DNA of 64,000 bases from CBDBJL01 sp965206365 (GCA_965206365.1 CBDBJL010000024.1:1-64000); one strand, 5' to 3'; positions 18,232 to 27,269 are shown, counted from the first letter of the stretch. Made by a program: numbers and translations. The notes: a model not told the origin generated them from the letters alone.

Positions 18232-19216
18232 TGGTTTTTTGTAATTCTAATTCATTACCGAAGCAACGTTGATAAAATTCTTTGAGTGTATCGCGTTCAC
18301 TCTCATCAGATTTATTATAAAAGCTGAAAATAAAGGCATGTGCAGGGCTTTGAAAAATGAGTGTATTTTCGGCCCAAGATAGCACCGTGCGTGGGCTCAT
18401 TAAAATCGCCAGATCGCCATTTTCAAAAGCCTGGCGCGTTAAAGCTGCGAGGGATACCATTTTGGAAATAATATTTAGGGGAAGATCTTTTACTTTGCTG
18501 GAAATGATTTTAATTTCTTTTTCTCGGCTAAGATAATTTAATTGTGCCACAATATTCCAGCGATCCATTTGCCCTTGATTAATTTGTTGGGTTCCATGAT
18601 ACAATCCGGTGCTATCGCCAAGCCCAACTGTGTTTGCCGTGGCGAAAAGGCGAAAATATTTATGTGGAGTCAAGACTCGTCCTTGATCTAATAAAGTAAG
18701 TTTGCCATCATATTCTAAAATACGCTGAATTACAAACATAACATCAGGGCGCCCAGCATCATATTCATCAAAGCAAAGTGCAATTGGGTTTTGTAGGGCA
18801 AATGGCAACATGCCTTCTTGAAACTGCGTAATCTGCTTACCATCTTGCAAAATAATCGCATCTTTACCAATTAAATCAATACGGCTAATATGGCTATCTA
18901 AATTAATCCGAATGCAAGGCCAATTAAGTCGCGCGGCAATTTGTTCGATGTGAGTGGATTTGCCCGTACCGTGAAGCCCTTGGATCAGAACTCGGCGATT
19001 ATGGGTAAAGCCGGCCACAATAGCCCGAGTGGTGGTTTCATCAAAATAATAATTCTTATCGATCTCGGGTGTATAGTCGGTTTTTTCCTTGAAAATAGGA
19101 ATGTGATCATTCCATGTAGGGATATTAAATAATGTGGATGCCAAAGCTTCGCCATTAGGTTTTTCAGGGAAATCATGAGTTGTTTTGATACTGGATAAAT
19201 CAGAAGTCATTTTCAT
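18224..19216 (-). CDS. cobS: cobaltochelatase CobS subunit (AAA+ ATPase)
   Basis: A MoxR-class AAA+ ATPase of 330 residues that forms the ATPase ring on the CobT hexamer. It has an N-terminal segment (IPTWNDHIPIFKEKTDYTPEI), Walker A GLHGTGKST, Walker B ALCFDEYDAGRP and the sensor region LFATANTVGLGDSTGLYHG. Length and motifs are normal. cobT begins before cobS ends, indicating translational coupling. The J-domain gene lies 21 bp upstream on the same strand. Confidence 0.95.
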   Translation of the reverse strand: MKMTSDLSSIKTTHDFPEKPNGEALASTLFNIPTWNDHIPIFKEKTDYTPEIDKNYYFDETTTRAIVAGFTHNRRVLIQGLHGTGKSTHIEQIAARLNWPCIRINLDSHISRIDLIGKDAIILQDGKQITQFQEGMLPFALQNPIALCFDEYDAGRPDVMFVIQRILEYDGKLTLLDQGRVLTPHKYFRLFATANTVGLGDSTGLYHGTQQINQGQMDRWNIVAQLNYLSREKEIKIISSKVKDLPLNIISKMVSLAALTRQAFENGDLAILMSPRTVLSWAENTLIFQSPAHAFIFSFYNKSDESERDTLKEFYQRCFGNELELQKTNE

Positions 19217-19237
19217 AGTCCATAATGTGAGAGTTTT

Positions 19238-19756
19238 TCAACAAAGCCATTTTTTTAACAGTTGATAAGCATCGTTAATTTCTTTCAGATGATTTTCATT
19301 GAAATAATTTTTGCCATGAATATCAGGGTGTAAATCTTTTACAAGTTTTTTATAATGCTTTTTTAGTTCTGGTAAAGTAATAGGGAGTTTAAGTTGCATT
19401 TTTTGTAAAGCCGATTGAATGTTTTTGGGTGGTTTTTTAAAATTTTCACAAGAAGAGGTTTCGTAGGAAAAATTTTGATAAATCGTTTGATTGTTTTGGA
19501 CGCCAAAGAGCCAAGTTGGGCGATTTCCAATGAGATCATTATATTGGTCTTGGGCCATGGTGGCTGTATCCATATTTTTATAGTAATTCCATGCCTGATT
19601 ATATTCACGAATATGAGTGAGACAGAACCAATAATAGTTTTCAAGATTCTCAGGTGATTTTGGCGCGCGATATTCAGCATGATTGTTACATTCTTTATGG
19701 GCGCAAATTGTATGAAATTCAATGTCAAATAAATTTTGTGTGGTGTTTTGTTTCAT
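19238..19756 (-). CDS. J-domain protein encoded next to cobS
   Basis: A 172-residue protein with a C-terminal J domain at about 110-170. ITLPELKKHYKKLVKDLHPD includes the HPD tripeptide that stimulates Hsp70 ATPase, followed by INDAYQLLKKW. The N-terminal half has a cysteine/histidine pattern (CAHKECNNHAEYRAP ... YYWFCLTHIREYNQAWNYY) that may bind zinc. Alphaproteobacteria often carry this type beside cobS, suggesting DnaK-assisted assembly or disassembly of the AAA+/vWA complex, but this is inferred. Its ATG overlaps the TGA of the upstream Trm112-type gene by four bases. Confidence 0.88.
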   Translation of the reverse strand: MKQNTTQNLFDIEFHTICAHKECNNHAEYRAPKSPENLENYYWFCLTHIREYNQAWNYYKNMDTATMAQDQYNDLIGNRPTWLFGVQNNQTIYQNFSYETSSCENFKKPPKNIQSALQKMQLKLPITLPELKKHYKKLVKDLHPDIHGKNYFNENHLKEINDAYQLLKKWLC

Positions 19757-19914
19757 ATTTTTGTGGCCTCATCTACCAAAAGGATTGCAATGCCATTAGT
19801 AATAGGATAGCGAAGCCCGGCTTTGACACTGAGCAGACAATTATTTTTAGAATCAAAAATAAGAGCTTCTTGGGTTTTTGGGCATATGAGTTGGCTCAAA
19901 ATTTCAGGCTTCAT
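19753..19914 (-). CDS. Trm112/YcaR family small protein
   Basis: A 53-residue gene. It reads MKPEILSQLICPKTQEALIF then a segment ending AGLRYPITNGIAILLVDEA, the pattern of bacterial Trm112-type (UPF0434) proteins. These are short zinc-ribbon-like proteins related to the activator of eukaryotic methyltransferases. Only the first cysteine pair position (CP) is conserved as usual. AAAAGGAGA precedes the ATG at good spacing. The stop overlaps the J-domain start in an ATGA, so the genes are coupled. The partner methyltransferase, if any, is unknown. Confidence 0.85.
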   Translation of the reverse strand: MKPEILSQLICPKTQEALIFDSKNNCLLSVKAGLRYPITNGIAILLVDEATKI

Positions 19915-20149
19915 GGCAAAATATCTCCTTTTAAAAATGCGTAAGCATCTATTCTAATAGATTTATAGAAATTTTTCTTAAAAAAAATGCGTGGAAAGAA
20001 TTATCCCTCATATTGCATAGTTGGTAAAGAAGTGTCAAACTTAATGTTAAATCTAGATGTAGTGATGGGCAGGGAATATTAAACAAATTATAGTAGAATG
20101 ATGAAACTATTTTTGGTCTTGCCCTTAATTTTAGGAAAGTATAATACTG

Positions 20150-20653
20150 ATGAATCTTGATATGGATATTTCTACTATGGTAGAAAAACATCCGCTTGAT
20201 TGGTTGGAGAGCATGTTTGCTGAAAATCAATGGCTTTTTGAACGCCCAAGTCGCGATGAATTGTTAACTTCTATGCAAGGAACCCTTACAGATTACCATA
20301 TGTTTTTTCTATGGCGAACGGATATTCATTTATTGAATATTTCTTGCCGTCTAGATGTAAAATATGTTGAGACTCGTAAAGAGGCACTTTATGAATTAGT
20401 TGCGCGAATGAATGAGAAATTATGGGTTGGACATTTTGAAATTGAACATAGTTCTTCTGCCATTTTATTACGTCATGGTTTGCCTTTATTTCGCTCGCAA
20501 ATATCATCGCAAGAACAACTCAGAGAAATTATTGATGTGGCATTGTCGGAATGCGAGCGTTATTATCCCGCATTTCAATATGTTATTTGGGGAAATTTAA
20601 AACCGAAAGAAGCCATGGAAATGGTTTTAATGGAGACGGTTGGTGTGGCTTAA
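20150..20653 (+). CDS. YbjN domain protein
   Basis: A 167-residue cytoplasmic protein of the YbjN family, a class-I tetracycline-chaperone-like fold. The family segments LDWLESMFAENQWLFERPSRD, WVGHFEIEHSSSAILLRHGL and LSECERYYPAFQYVIWG are present. Alphaproteobacterial members are typically encoded directly before proC, as here, and function is not established. The start at 20150 follows AGGAAAG; a second ATG at 20162 is possible. TATAAT at 20140-20145 lies so close to the start that transcription from it would be leaderless, which is uncertain. Confidence 0.88.
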   Translation: MNLDMDISTMVEKHPLDWLESMFAENQWLFERPSRDELLTSMQGTLTDYHMFFLWRTDIHLLNISCRLDVKYVETRKEALYELVARMNEKLWVGHFEIEHSSSAILLRHGLPLFRSQISSQEQLREIIDVALSECERYYPAFQYVIWGNLKPKEAMEMVLMETVGVA

Positions 20654-20699
20654 ATATTTAAATATCACGAAAAGATTGTTTAAATTTTAGGAATTATTG

Positions 20700-21560
20700 A
20701 TGAAAATTCTACTTGTTGGTTGCGGGAATATGGGTGCGGCTCTGATCGAGGGTTGGCTCAAGGCAAAGATCATTGCGCCTGAAGATATGCACGTGGTTGC
20801 GCGTTCTTTGCCACTAAAAAATTTGGGAAGTTACACCCTACAAAATCCACCTCAGATTTATTTGGCATCTGATATCGCTGTTGATATTTCCGATCTTGAA
20901 ATGATTGAATTTGATTTTATTGTATTTGCGGTGCGTCCGCAAACTATGGCAATGATATTGCCAATTTATCAAAAGCTTGCAAGCAAAAAAACACCTTTTA
21001 TTACGGTTGCTGCAGGACTTGAAGAAGTTTTTTATCGTGGATTTTTAGGTGATGAAACCCCAATAATTCGAGTGATGCCAAATATGCCAACGGCGATTGG
21101 GCAGGGTATGAATGGAATTTATTATAATGATTATGTTCGTTCTGAGGTAAAAATAAAAATCCAAAAACTCATGCAGGTTTTAGGAGAAATTGAGATTTTA
21201 AAAAATGAAACCGATATGGGAGCTTTTACTGCTCTTGCTGGCAGTGGACCCGCCTATCTTTACCTATTGGTTGAGGCAATGAGCAAAGCAGCAATAAAAT
21301 TGGGGCTTGATTCGAACAATACTGAAAAAATCGCATTGCAAACGGTTTTGGGTGCGGCACAATATCTGCAGGCGAATGGCTCTGGTGCAGAAAATCTTCG
21401 CTTTGAAGTGGCTTTGCCAGGGGGCACTACCGAGCAGGCCTTGAATGTATTTTTGCGTAATGACGCCATGTTTCATTTGGTGGAGGCAGCGATGCAAGCA
21501 GCATGTGATCGGTCAAAAATTATGGGTGAAGAGCTGGCAGTAAAAAATGAAATTAATTAG
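20700..21560 (+). CDS. proC: pyrroline-5-carboxylate reductase
   Basis: ProC reduces pyrroline-5-carboxylate to proline with NAD(P)H. The protein has the N-terminal Rossmann loop VGCGNMGAALIEGW, VFAVRPQ, IRVMPNMPTAIGQG and the C-terminal signature region TALAGSGPAYLYLLVEAM and GGTTEQAL. The length of 286 residues is normal. I take the ATG at 20700, after TTTAGGA, rather than the in-frame TTG three bases earlier. The end overlaps the prs start by 14 bp. Confidence 0.95.
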   Translation: MKILLVGCGNMGAALIEGWLKAKIIAPEDMHVVARSLPLKNLGSYTLQNPPQIYLASDIAVDISDLEMIEFDFIVFAVRPQTMAMILPIYQKLASKKTPFITVAAGLEEVFYRGFLGDETPIIRVMPNMPTAIGQGMNGIYYNDYVRSEVKIKIQKLMQVLGEIEILKNETDMGAFTALAGSGPAYLYLLVEAMSKAAIKLGLDSNNTEKIALQTVLGAAQYLQANGSGAENLRFEVALPGGTTEQALNVFLRNDAMFHLVEAAMQAACDRSKIMGEELAVKNEIN

Positions 21561-22485
21561 CGGAACCTCTAATTTGCCATTGGCACAAGAAATTTCTGAT
21601 ATTATTGGCAATCCTCTAACCAATATTGTGGTTCGTAGATTTTCGGATGATGAAATTTTTGTTGAGATTATGGAAAATGTTCGTGGCGAGGATGTATTTG
21701 TTATTCAACCTACGGGGAATCCAAGCAATCAAAGCTTGATGGAATTGTTAATTATTCAAGATGCTCTAAAACGAGGGTCAGCTTCGCGCATTACCGCAGT
21801 TGTCCCATATTATGGTTATGCACGGCAGGATCGAAAAACAGGTCCGCGAACTCCGATTACGGCCAAATTAATTGCTGATTTGATTGTTACTGCAGGCGCT
21901 CATAGAATTTTGACTGTGGAATTGCATTCAGGACAAATTCAAGGTTTTTTTAATATTCCCGCCGATAATTTATATTCATCAACAGTTTTTCTTCATGATA
22001 TTAAAGGGAAAATGTTAGATAAAGAAGAATTGCCGATTTTGGTTTCGCCAGATGTGGGGGGGATATTGCGCACTCGTAATATTGCGCAACGTTTGGGAAG
22101 CGATTTGTTAATTGTCGATAAAAGGCGAAAACAGGCCGGACATTCAGAAGTGGTGAATATTATTGGAGAGCCAGCTCATAAAAATTGTATTATGATTGAT
22201 GATATTTGCGATTCTGCCGGAACTTTGTGTCATGCTGCCGATGCGCTTAAAAAGCATGGTGCGAAGCGGGTATCGGCATATATTGCCCATGGAATTTTTT
22301 CAGGAGAGGCAAATCAGCGCATCATTGATTCCGCATTAGATGAAATTGTGGTAACAAATTCACTACAATTATCGGATCAAATCTTGCAGAACAAAAAAGT
22401 GAGGCAATTATCGATTGCACCCTTATTGGCTCAGGCCATCATTAATATTCATGATAATAAATCAGTATCGTCATTGTTTGATTGA
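21547..22485 (+). CDS. prs: ribose-phosphate pyrophosphokinase
   Basis: PRPP synthase makes 5-phosphoribosyl-1-diphosphate for nucleotide, His and Trp synthesis. The 312-residue protein starts KLISGTSNLPLAQEIS and has RFSDDEIFVEI, the flexible-loop and ATP-binding block VVPYYGYARQDRKTGPRTPI, LTVELHSGQIQGFF, and the PRPP-binding loop DDICDSAGTLCHAADALKK. Length and order are standard for class I enzymes. The start overlaps the end of proC, so the ybjN-proC-prs genes probably form one unit. Confidence 0.96.
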   Translation: MKLISGTSNLPLAQEISDIIGNPLTNIVVRRFSDDEIFVEIMENVRGEDVFVIQPTGNPSNQSLMELLIIQDALKRGSASRITAVVPYYGYARQDRKTGPRTPITAKLIADLIVTAGAHRILTVELHSGQIQGFFNIPADNLYSSTVFLHDIKGKMLDKEELPILVSPDVGGILRTRNIAQRLGSDLLIVDKRRKQAGHSEVVNIIGEPAHKNCIMIDDICDSAGTLCHAADALKKHGAKRVSAYIAHGIFSGEANQRIIDSALDEIVVTNSLQLSDQILQNKKVRQLSIAPLLAQAIINIHDNKSVSSLFD

Positions 22486-22513
22486 AGCAACGGGTAAGAT
22501 ATGATAAACATAA

Positions 22514-22542
22514 TTGACGTTTTAGATTATCTTTAGTATAGT
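22514..22542 (+). promoter_or_regulatory. strong sigma-70-type promoter for rplY-pth
   Basis: TTGACG (22514-22519) and TATAGT (22537-22542) are separated by exactly 17 bp. The predicted start near 22549 leaves a leader of about 78 bases before the rplY ATG. The leader contains the short inverted pair GTGCC/GGCAC and closely spaced TGCCT/AGGCA segments, possibly a hairpin. Confidence 0.8.
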
Positions 22543-22626
22543 GCCTGTTTGCTTTTGGCACCCTTGGAGGCAAAGGCAGACGGTTTCGTTTAAAATAAAA
22601 AAAATATTAAAAAAGGAGCTTTGGAT

Positions 22627-23223
22627 ATGGCCGTTATTTTAACTGCAACCAAGCGCGACCAGGTAGGCAAGGGGGCCGCCAGGCGCATACGCTCAACAGG
22701 ATTGGTTCCTGCGATCATTTATGGTGATGGTAAGGATCCGGTTAAAGTTGCTTTAGACCCTAGACAAATTTGGAAACAGCTTCAGACTGGAAAATTTTAT
22801 TCTACAGTGTATAAAATAGATATTACAAAGGATAAGGCTGAAGAAATTATTGTGCGTGATATTCAGTTTCATGTGGTAACAGATCAAATTTTGCATGCTG
22901 ATTTTCTTCGTGTTGGCGATAAAAAAGATATTATTGTTGATGTGCCGATGCAATTTTTAAATCAAGATAAATCTGTTGGTATTAAACGTGGGGGTGTTTT
23001 GAATGTTGTCCGTTATAAAGTGCCGGTTAAATGCAAACCTAAAAATATTCCAGATTACCTTGAGGTAGATTTAGAGCCTTTTAAGATGGGTGAATCTATT
23101 CATATTAATCATGTTACTTTGCCAGAAAATATCTCGATCCCAATTGAGAGAAATTTTACAATTGCAACAATTGCAACGCCACGAGGCATGTCGAGTGCGG
23201 ATGAGGAAGAAGCTGAAAGTTAA
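22627..23223 (+). CDS. rplY: 50S ribosomal protein L25 (general stress protein Ctc type)
   Basis: L25 binds 5S rRNA. The 198-residue protein is the long two-domain form. The L25 domain has GKGAARRIRSTGLVPAIIYG and the TL5-type C-terminal beta domain has VRYKVPVKCKPKNIPDYLEVD and GESIHINHVTLPE, with an acidic tail. The ATG at 22627 follows AAAAAAGGAGC; an in-frame TTG at 22621 lies inside that site. pth follows 60 bp downstream, the usual rplY-pth pair. Confidence 0.96.
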   Translation: MAVILTATKRDQVGKGAARRIRSTGLVPAIIYGDGKDPVKVALDPRQIWKQLQTGKFYSTVYKIDITKDKAEEIIVRDIQFHVVTDQILHADFLRVGDKKDIIVDVPMQFLNQDKSVGIKRGGVLNVVRYKVPVKCKPKNIPDYLEVDLEPFKMGESIHINHVTLPENISIPIERNFTIATIATPRGMSSADEEEAES

Positions 23224-23283
23224 AAGCCTGAAAGTGAAAAATTTGGGAGTGAGAAATTGGGGTTTGGATTTAAATTTTAACCG

Positions 23284-23862
23284 ATGTTGATTGTTGCGGG
23301 GATCGGAAATCCAGGGGCAAAATATCAATATAATCGGCATAATATTGGCTTTTTGGTATGTGGTGCGCTTGCTGATGAATTTTCTCAGCAGCAAGTTGCT
23401 AGTAAATACGGCAATCAATATGTTGATGCGCATTCGGGTGATTGTAGGTTTCGGCTGATCTTTCCACAAAAATATGTTAATCTTTCGGGATTGCCTGTGA
23501 AGAAAATGTTGGATTTTTATCAATTGCCGAGTCAAAAATTGCTGGTAATTCACGATGATATTGATTTATCTCCAGGGAAAATTAAAATAAAAATCGGAGG
23601 CGCGGCAGGTGGGCATAATGGGTTGAAGGATATTGATCGGCATATTGGCAAAGATTATTGGCGTTTGCGCATAGGAGTTGGGCGTCCTGGTGATCCAGAT
23701 GCGGTAGCTTCTTATGTTCTTAATAATGTGCCATTGTTAGAATTTGAGACTCTATTTTTGCCTATTTTTGCCAGTATTGTAGCAAATTTTCCGTTATTAA
23801 TGGTCGAAAATGAATTTAATTTGCCTAATTCTCAATCATTTCTTAAGGCAATTGCCAATTAA
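23284..23862 (+). CDS. pth: peptidyl-tRNA hydrolase
   Basis: Pth releases peptides from prematurely dissociated peptidyl-tRNA. The 192-residue protein has the start GIGNPGAKYQYNRHNIGF, with the asparagine and catalytic histidine, the YVNLSG block, VIHDDIDLSPGKIKIKIGG with the catalytic aspartate, and GGHNGLKDIDRHIG. Length is normal. It is cotranscribed with rplY and convergent with phhB 7 bp downstream. Confidence 0.96.
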   Translation: MLIVAGIGNPGAKYQYNRHNIGFLVCGALADEFSQQQVASKYGNQYVDAHSGDCRFRLIFPQKYVNLSGLPVKKMLDFYQLPSQKLLVIHDDIDLSPGKIKIKIGGAAGGHNGLKDIDRHIGKDYWRLRIGVGRPGDPDAVASYVLNNVPLLEFETLFLPIFASIVANFPLLMVENEFNLPNSQSFLKAIAN

Positions 23863-23869
23863 CGGTTTT

Positions 23870-24181
23870 CTATATTGAATCAAATAATTTATTAATGCTG
23901 ATTGCCATTTTTTGGTCACGTAGGGTAATACCCCCACAATCATGGCTGGTAAGGCGTAGCTTTAAGCGGTTATAGCTATTAAACCAATCGGGATGATGGT
24001 TTTGTTTTTCGGCAATAAAGGCGATTCGAGTCATCATGGCAAAACAGGCAGAAAAATTTTTAAATTGATAAGAAAACGCAAGAGCATTTTTTTCCTGATC
24101 ATGAGTCCAATTTAGCTTAGGATTAAGGTTGGAAAGGGTAAGGTTAATTTCAGTATCGGTAAGATGAGTTTTGTCAGTCAT
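23870..24181 (-). CDS. phhB: pterin-4a-carbinolamine dehydratase
   Basis: A small protein (103 residues from the ATG at 24181) of the PCD/DCoH family, which dehydrates 4a-hydroxytetrahydropterins and can aid folate recycling. The active-site stretch NHHPDWFNSYNRLKLRL and the later HDCGGIT match the HHPxW...HDxGG family pattern. GAGGA lies just before this ATG; an ATG 12 bases upstream is the alternative. It is 26 bp downstream of pyrC on the same strand. No phenylalanine hydroxylase is in the window. Confidence 0.92.
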   Translation of the reverse strand: MTDKTHLTDTEINLTLSNLNPKLNWTHDQEKNALAFSYQFKNFSACFAMMTRIAFIAEKQNHHPDWFNSYNRLKLRLTSHDCGGITLRDQKMAISINKLFDSI

Positions 24182-24207
24182 TTTTCCTCGCATGATAAAA
24201 AGATGGG

Positions 24208-25524
24208 TTAACGAATAAATTCAAAAGCTTTTCCGCTTGTTTCGGTGAGTAAGGTATCTTCGCGCATCACAAGATTGCCAGCAACAATTGTTGCAATTGC
24301 CCAACCAGTGGCTTGAAAGCCATCAAAGGGGGTCCAGCCTGAAAGCGATTGCATTTGGGAATGGGTGATCATTTTTTGTTTTTTCAGATCTACAAGGGTA
24401 AAGTCAGCATCAAACCCCTGAGCGATTCTGCCTTTGCCTTTAAGCTGAAAAATGCGTGCCGGACCGGTTGCGGTTAGGTCTACAAACCGCTCTAAACTTA
24501 ATCGTTCATGATGGATATGGGTTAACATTACCGGTAGCAAAGTTTGAACTCCGGGCATTCCTGAAGGGCTTTGTGGGTAGGGTGCGGTTTTTTCTGCTTT
24601 GGTATGTGGGGCGTGGTCAGAGCCTAAAATATCAAAAACTCCCTGATCTAAAGCTTGCCAAAGCGCATCTTGATGTGTTTTATCGCGTAGGGGTGGGTTC
24701 ATCTGGGCATAAGTGCCAAGTTTTTCATAAATTTCTGGAGCTTGTAGTGTAAGATGTTGCGGAGTAATTTCTGCGCTGACAAGACCTTTATGGGCAGCCA
24801 ATAAGGGAATTTCATCACGGGTGCTGATATGTAAAATATGAATCGGGCGATCGGTCTCTTGCGCCAAAGCGATAATACGTTTTGTTGCGAGAACGGCACA
24901 TTCACTGTCGCGCCAGATTGGATGTGCTTTGGGATTTGCAGCATCACGGGCAATTTGAAACCGCTGTTTTAGGCGTTGTTCATCTTCGGCATGGATGGCA
25001 ATGGGTGATTTGCCATTTTGTAAAATTTTTCGGAGAATTTCTTCGGTTTCTACCAATAAAGATCCGGTAGAGGAACCCATAAATATTTTGACGCCAGCAA
25101 CGCCAATAATTTTTTCTAATGTTGGTAATTGGTTAAAATTTTCTTCTGAACCCCCAACATAAAAAGCATAATTAACAATCGATTCGGCCTTAGCGATGTT
25201 CAGTTTTTCTTGTAGTTTTTCGGCATCTAAAGTTGCTGGATTCGTATTTGGCATTTCAAAAAAGCCTGTAACGCCTCCCATCGCTGCGGCCATTGCGCCG
25301 GTTTTAATGGTTTCTTTGTGGGTAAACCCAGGTTGGCGAAAATGCACTTGCGTATCAATAACACCAGGCAAGATGTGCAAATTTGCGGCATTCAGGGTTT
25401 CACGAGCATCTTTATGAGCAAAATCGCCCAAAGCAACAATTTTACCTTGTTTAATGGCAATATCTGTTTGAATTCGCCCTGCTGGGGTAAGACAGATACC
25501 GCCTTGGATAATGAGGTCAAACAT
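24208..25524 (-). CDS. pyrC: dihydroorotase
   Basis: Dihydroorotase cyclises N-carbamoyl-aspartate in pyrimidine synthesis. The 438-residue protein is a class-I amidohydrolase with a DTQVHFRQPGFTHKET metal site, MGGVTGFFEMPNT, GVKIFMGSSTG with the lysine expected to be carboxylated, HAEDEQRL, ILHISTRDEIPLL and LGSDHAPHTKAEK with the catalytic aspartate. The C-terminal GFDADFTLVDL is also typical. All metal-binding residues are present, so it looks active. A run of T lies directly upstream of the ATG. Confidence 0.94.
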   Translation of the reverse strand: MFDLIIQGGICLTPAGRIQTDIAIKQGKIVALGDFAHKDARETLNAANLHILPGVIDTQVHFRQPGFTHKETIKTGAMAAAMGGVTGFFEMPNTNPATLDAEKLQEKLNIAKAESIVNYAFYVGGSEENFNQLPTLEKIIGVAGVKIFMGSSTGSLLVETEEILRKILQNGKSPIAIHAEDEQRLKQRFQIARDAANPKAHPIWRDSECAVLATKRIIALAQETDRPIHILHISTRDEIPLLAAHKGLVSAEITPQHLTLQAPEIYEKLGTYAQMNPPLRDKTHQDALWQALDQGVFDILGSDHAPHTKAEKTAPYPQSPSGMPGVQTLLPVMLTHIHHERLSLERFVDLTATGPARIFQLKGKGRIAQGFDADFTLVDLKKQKMITHSQMQSLSGWTPFDGFQATGWAIATIVAGNLVMREDTLLTETSGKAFEFIR

Positions 25525-25573
25525 TGATTTTTTTTGACCCTTATATTCTATAAACTGTTTTATGCTTAACCAT

Positions 25574-25638
25574 AAAAAAACGCCTGCTCTTACAATAAAT
25601 TATGATTCAAAACCATAAAATCACTAGGCAGACGTTTT
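25574..25638 (-). terminator. rho-independent terminator of the Bax-inhibitor gene
   Basis: Read on the minus strand, AACGTCTGC and GCAGGCGTT can pair (one G-T) around a loop of about 45 bases, followed by seven T. Inside the loop TTATG/CATAA can form a smaller hairpin. It lies about 60-120 bp past the stop of the gene ending at 25696, in the correct orientation. Confidence 0.65.
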
Positions 25639-25695
25639 AAGATTACGGTGATAATTACTGAAATAATTATCTTATTTCGTAATGATTATCTTATT

Positions 25696-26400
25696 TTATT
25701 CTTGGGAAACACCGGTAAGATGCAGAATCCAAATAAACAATGTTACAAAACTGCCATAAAGCAAGAAAGCTCCAAAAATAGCTTTAGAATTTTGTGTTGA
25801 AGCATGGTCGCCTGCATAATAGCTTTCTTTAATTTGTTGGGTTTCATAAGCGGTCATAGCAGAAAAAACCAAAACTACAATTAAGGAAAGTAATAAATCA
25901 AAACCACTAGATTGCAAGAACAGATTAATAATGAGAGCTACAAAAATACCGATAACGGCCATTACTAGAAATCGTCCCATCGGGGCAAGATCGCGTTTTG
26001 TGGTGTAACCATAAAAGCTCATTCCAGCAAATGTTGCGGCAGTGATAAAAAAGGCACGCGCGATAGAAGCTCCGGTATAGGCATAAATCATTGGGGCAAT
26101 TAATGCACCCCAAGCAATTGCATAAACCCAAAAAGCCAGCTGTGCAGTTTGCGAAGAGCCCCCTAAGATGAGTTTAGGTGCCATAAAGCCCAAGCCTAAA
26201 ATGGTTAAAAACAAAACCCATTTTAAGGGTCCGTGAGCAACAAGCTGAAGCAAAGCCGGGCTACTTGCAACAAAATAAGCAACCAAACCGGTGAGCCCGA
26301 TGGCTAGCGACATAAGATTATAGACCCGCAACATATATTGCCGCAGACCCTCGTCAATTTTTACGCCAGTTTGCGCAATGGGAGAGTGACGTGTTTGCAT
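25696..26400 (-). CDS. Bax inhibitor-1/YccA family membrane protein
   Basis: A 234-residue integral membrane protein with seven hydrophobic helices. The N-terminal pattern is RQYMLRVYNLMSLAIGLTGLV and the C-terminal family signature has AMTAYETQQIKESYY and FGAFLLYGSFVTLFIWIL with the acidic C-terminus. BI-1 proteins leak or buffer calcium and, in bacteria, YccA interacts with the FtsH protease. It is a single gene with its own terminator. The specific role here is unknown. Confidence 0.93.
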   Translation of the reverse strand: MQTRHSPIAQTGVKIDEGLRQYMLRVYNLMSLAIGLTGLVAYFVASSPALLQLVAHGPLKWVLFLTILGLGFMAPKLILGGSSQTAQLAFWVYAIAWGALIAPMIYAYTGASIARAFFITAATFAGMSFYGYTTKRDLAPMGRFLVMAVIGIFVALIINLFLQSSGFDLLLSLIVVLVFSAMTAYETQQIKESYYAGDHASTQNSKAIFGAFLLYGSFVTLFIWILHLTGVSQE

Positions 26401-26510
26401 TGAAAATACTCCTGATGAATATGATTAAAGATGATTATAATGTAAAGCAATAATTAAGATATCGCAAGGCTTTTTTGTATTAATCATAAATTATCGATTT
26501 GCGCTAGAGA

Positions 26511-27269
26511 TTAAATCGCAAATTGGGCACGCTCGAGATATTGCTTACAGATGTTTTTGGTATGATCATAATTAACGATTTCCCCTTTTTCAATGAAGAG
26601 GGCCTTGGGGCATAATTCTTGCATTAATACCAGATCATGAGAAGCGAAAACAAAAATAGAAGAGTTGCTAATGATACTTTTCAACCTTTGGCTACTTTGG
26701 GTAATGAAAGAAACATCGCCAGTGGAAAAAAATTCATCAATTAACAAAATTTCAGCCTCAAAAGCGGTGATTAATGCAAAAGAAAGTCGTGTCGACATTC
26801 CACTAGAATAGGTTCGCACTGGTGCGTATAAATAATCGCCTAATCCAGAAAATTTTTCAACATAGGTAAAGACTTGTTGGGTAACCTTACGGGAATAATT
26901 TTCAACAGCGCAGAAAATAAGAATATTTTCATAACCGCTGGCTTCAATTTCCAAACCCACATCAACATTAAGCATACATCTAACATCACCGGAAAAACGA
27001 TAATTTCCTTGTGTTGGTTGATAAATTCCTGCTAATAATTTCAGCAGAGTTGATTTTCCAGAACCATTGGAACCAATTAAGCCAAGGCGGTCACCATTTT
27101 TTAAGTACAGTGAAATATCTTGCAAAATTGTTAGCGGTTGCGTGTAAGATTCATTTTTTTTTGTCAGAATTTTGCTCTTCAAACTTTGCCGTAAACTACG
27201 AATATTGGAAAGATCAGAAGCCGGAATTGTTAATGAAATATTTTCAAGTTGAATAAAATGTTCGCTCAT
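26511..27269 (-). CDS. polysaccharide ABC exporter, ATP-binding subunit (Wzt/KpsT type)
   Basis: An ABC-2-type exporter ATPase of about 252 residues. It has Walker A IGSNGSGKSTLLKLLAGI, signature TYSSGMSTRLSFAL, Walker B AEILLIDEFFSTGD and the switch histidine in FASHDLVLM. The SSGM signature and the long N-terminal extension before the first strand are characteristic of the teichoic acid/O-antigen/capsule class. It ends without the extra C-terminal glycan-binding domain of some Wzt proteins. The ATG at 27269 overlaps the TGA of the upstream permease gene by 4 bp. Confidence 0.9.
   Translation of the reverse strand: MSEHFIQLENISLTIPASDLSNIRSLRQSLKSKILTKKNESYTQPLTILQDISLYLKNGDRLGLIGSNGSGKSTLLKLLAGIYQPTQGNYRFSGDVRCMLNVDVGLEIEASGYENILIFCAVENYSRKVTQQVFTYVEKFSGLGDYLYAPVRTYSSGMSTRLSFALITAFEAEILLIDEFFSTGDVSFITQSSQRLKSIISNSSIFVFASHDLVLMQELCPKALFIEKGEIVNYDHTKNICKQYLERAQFAI

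Noticed and set aside
16432..19216. Magnesium chelatase (BchD/BchI) instead of CobT/CobS
   Set aside because: Lengths, the separate vWA protein with the acidic linker, and the CobS N-terminal segment fit cobaltochelatase. There are no bacteriochlorophyll genes.
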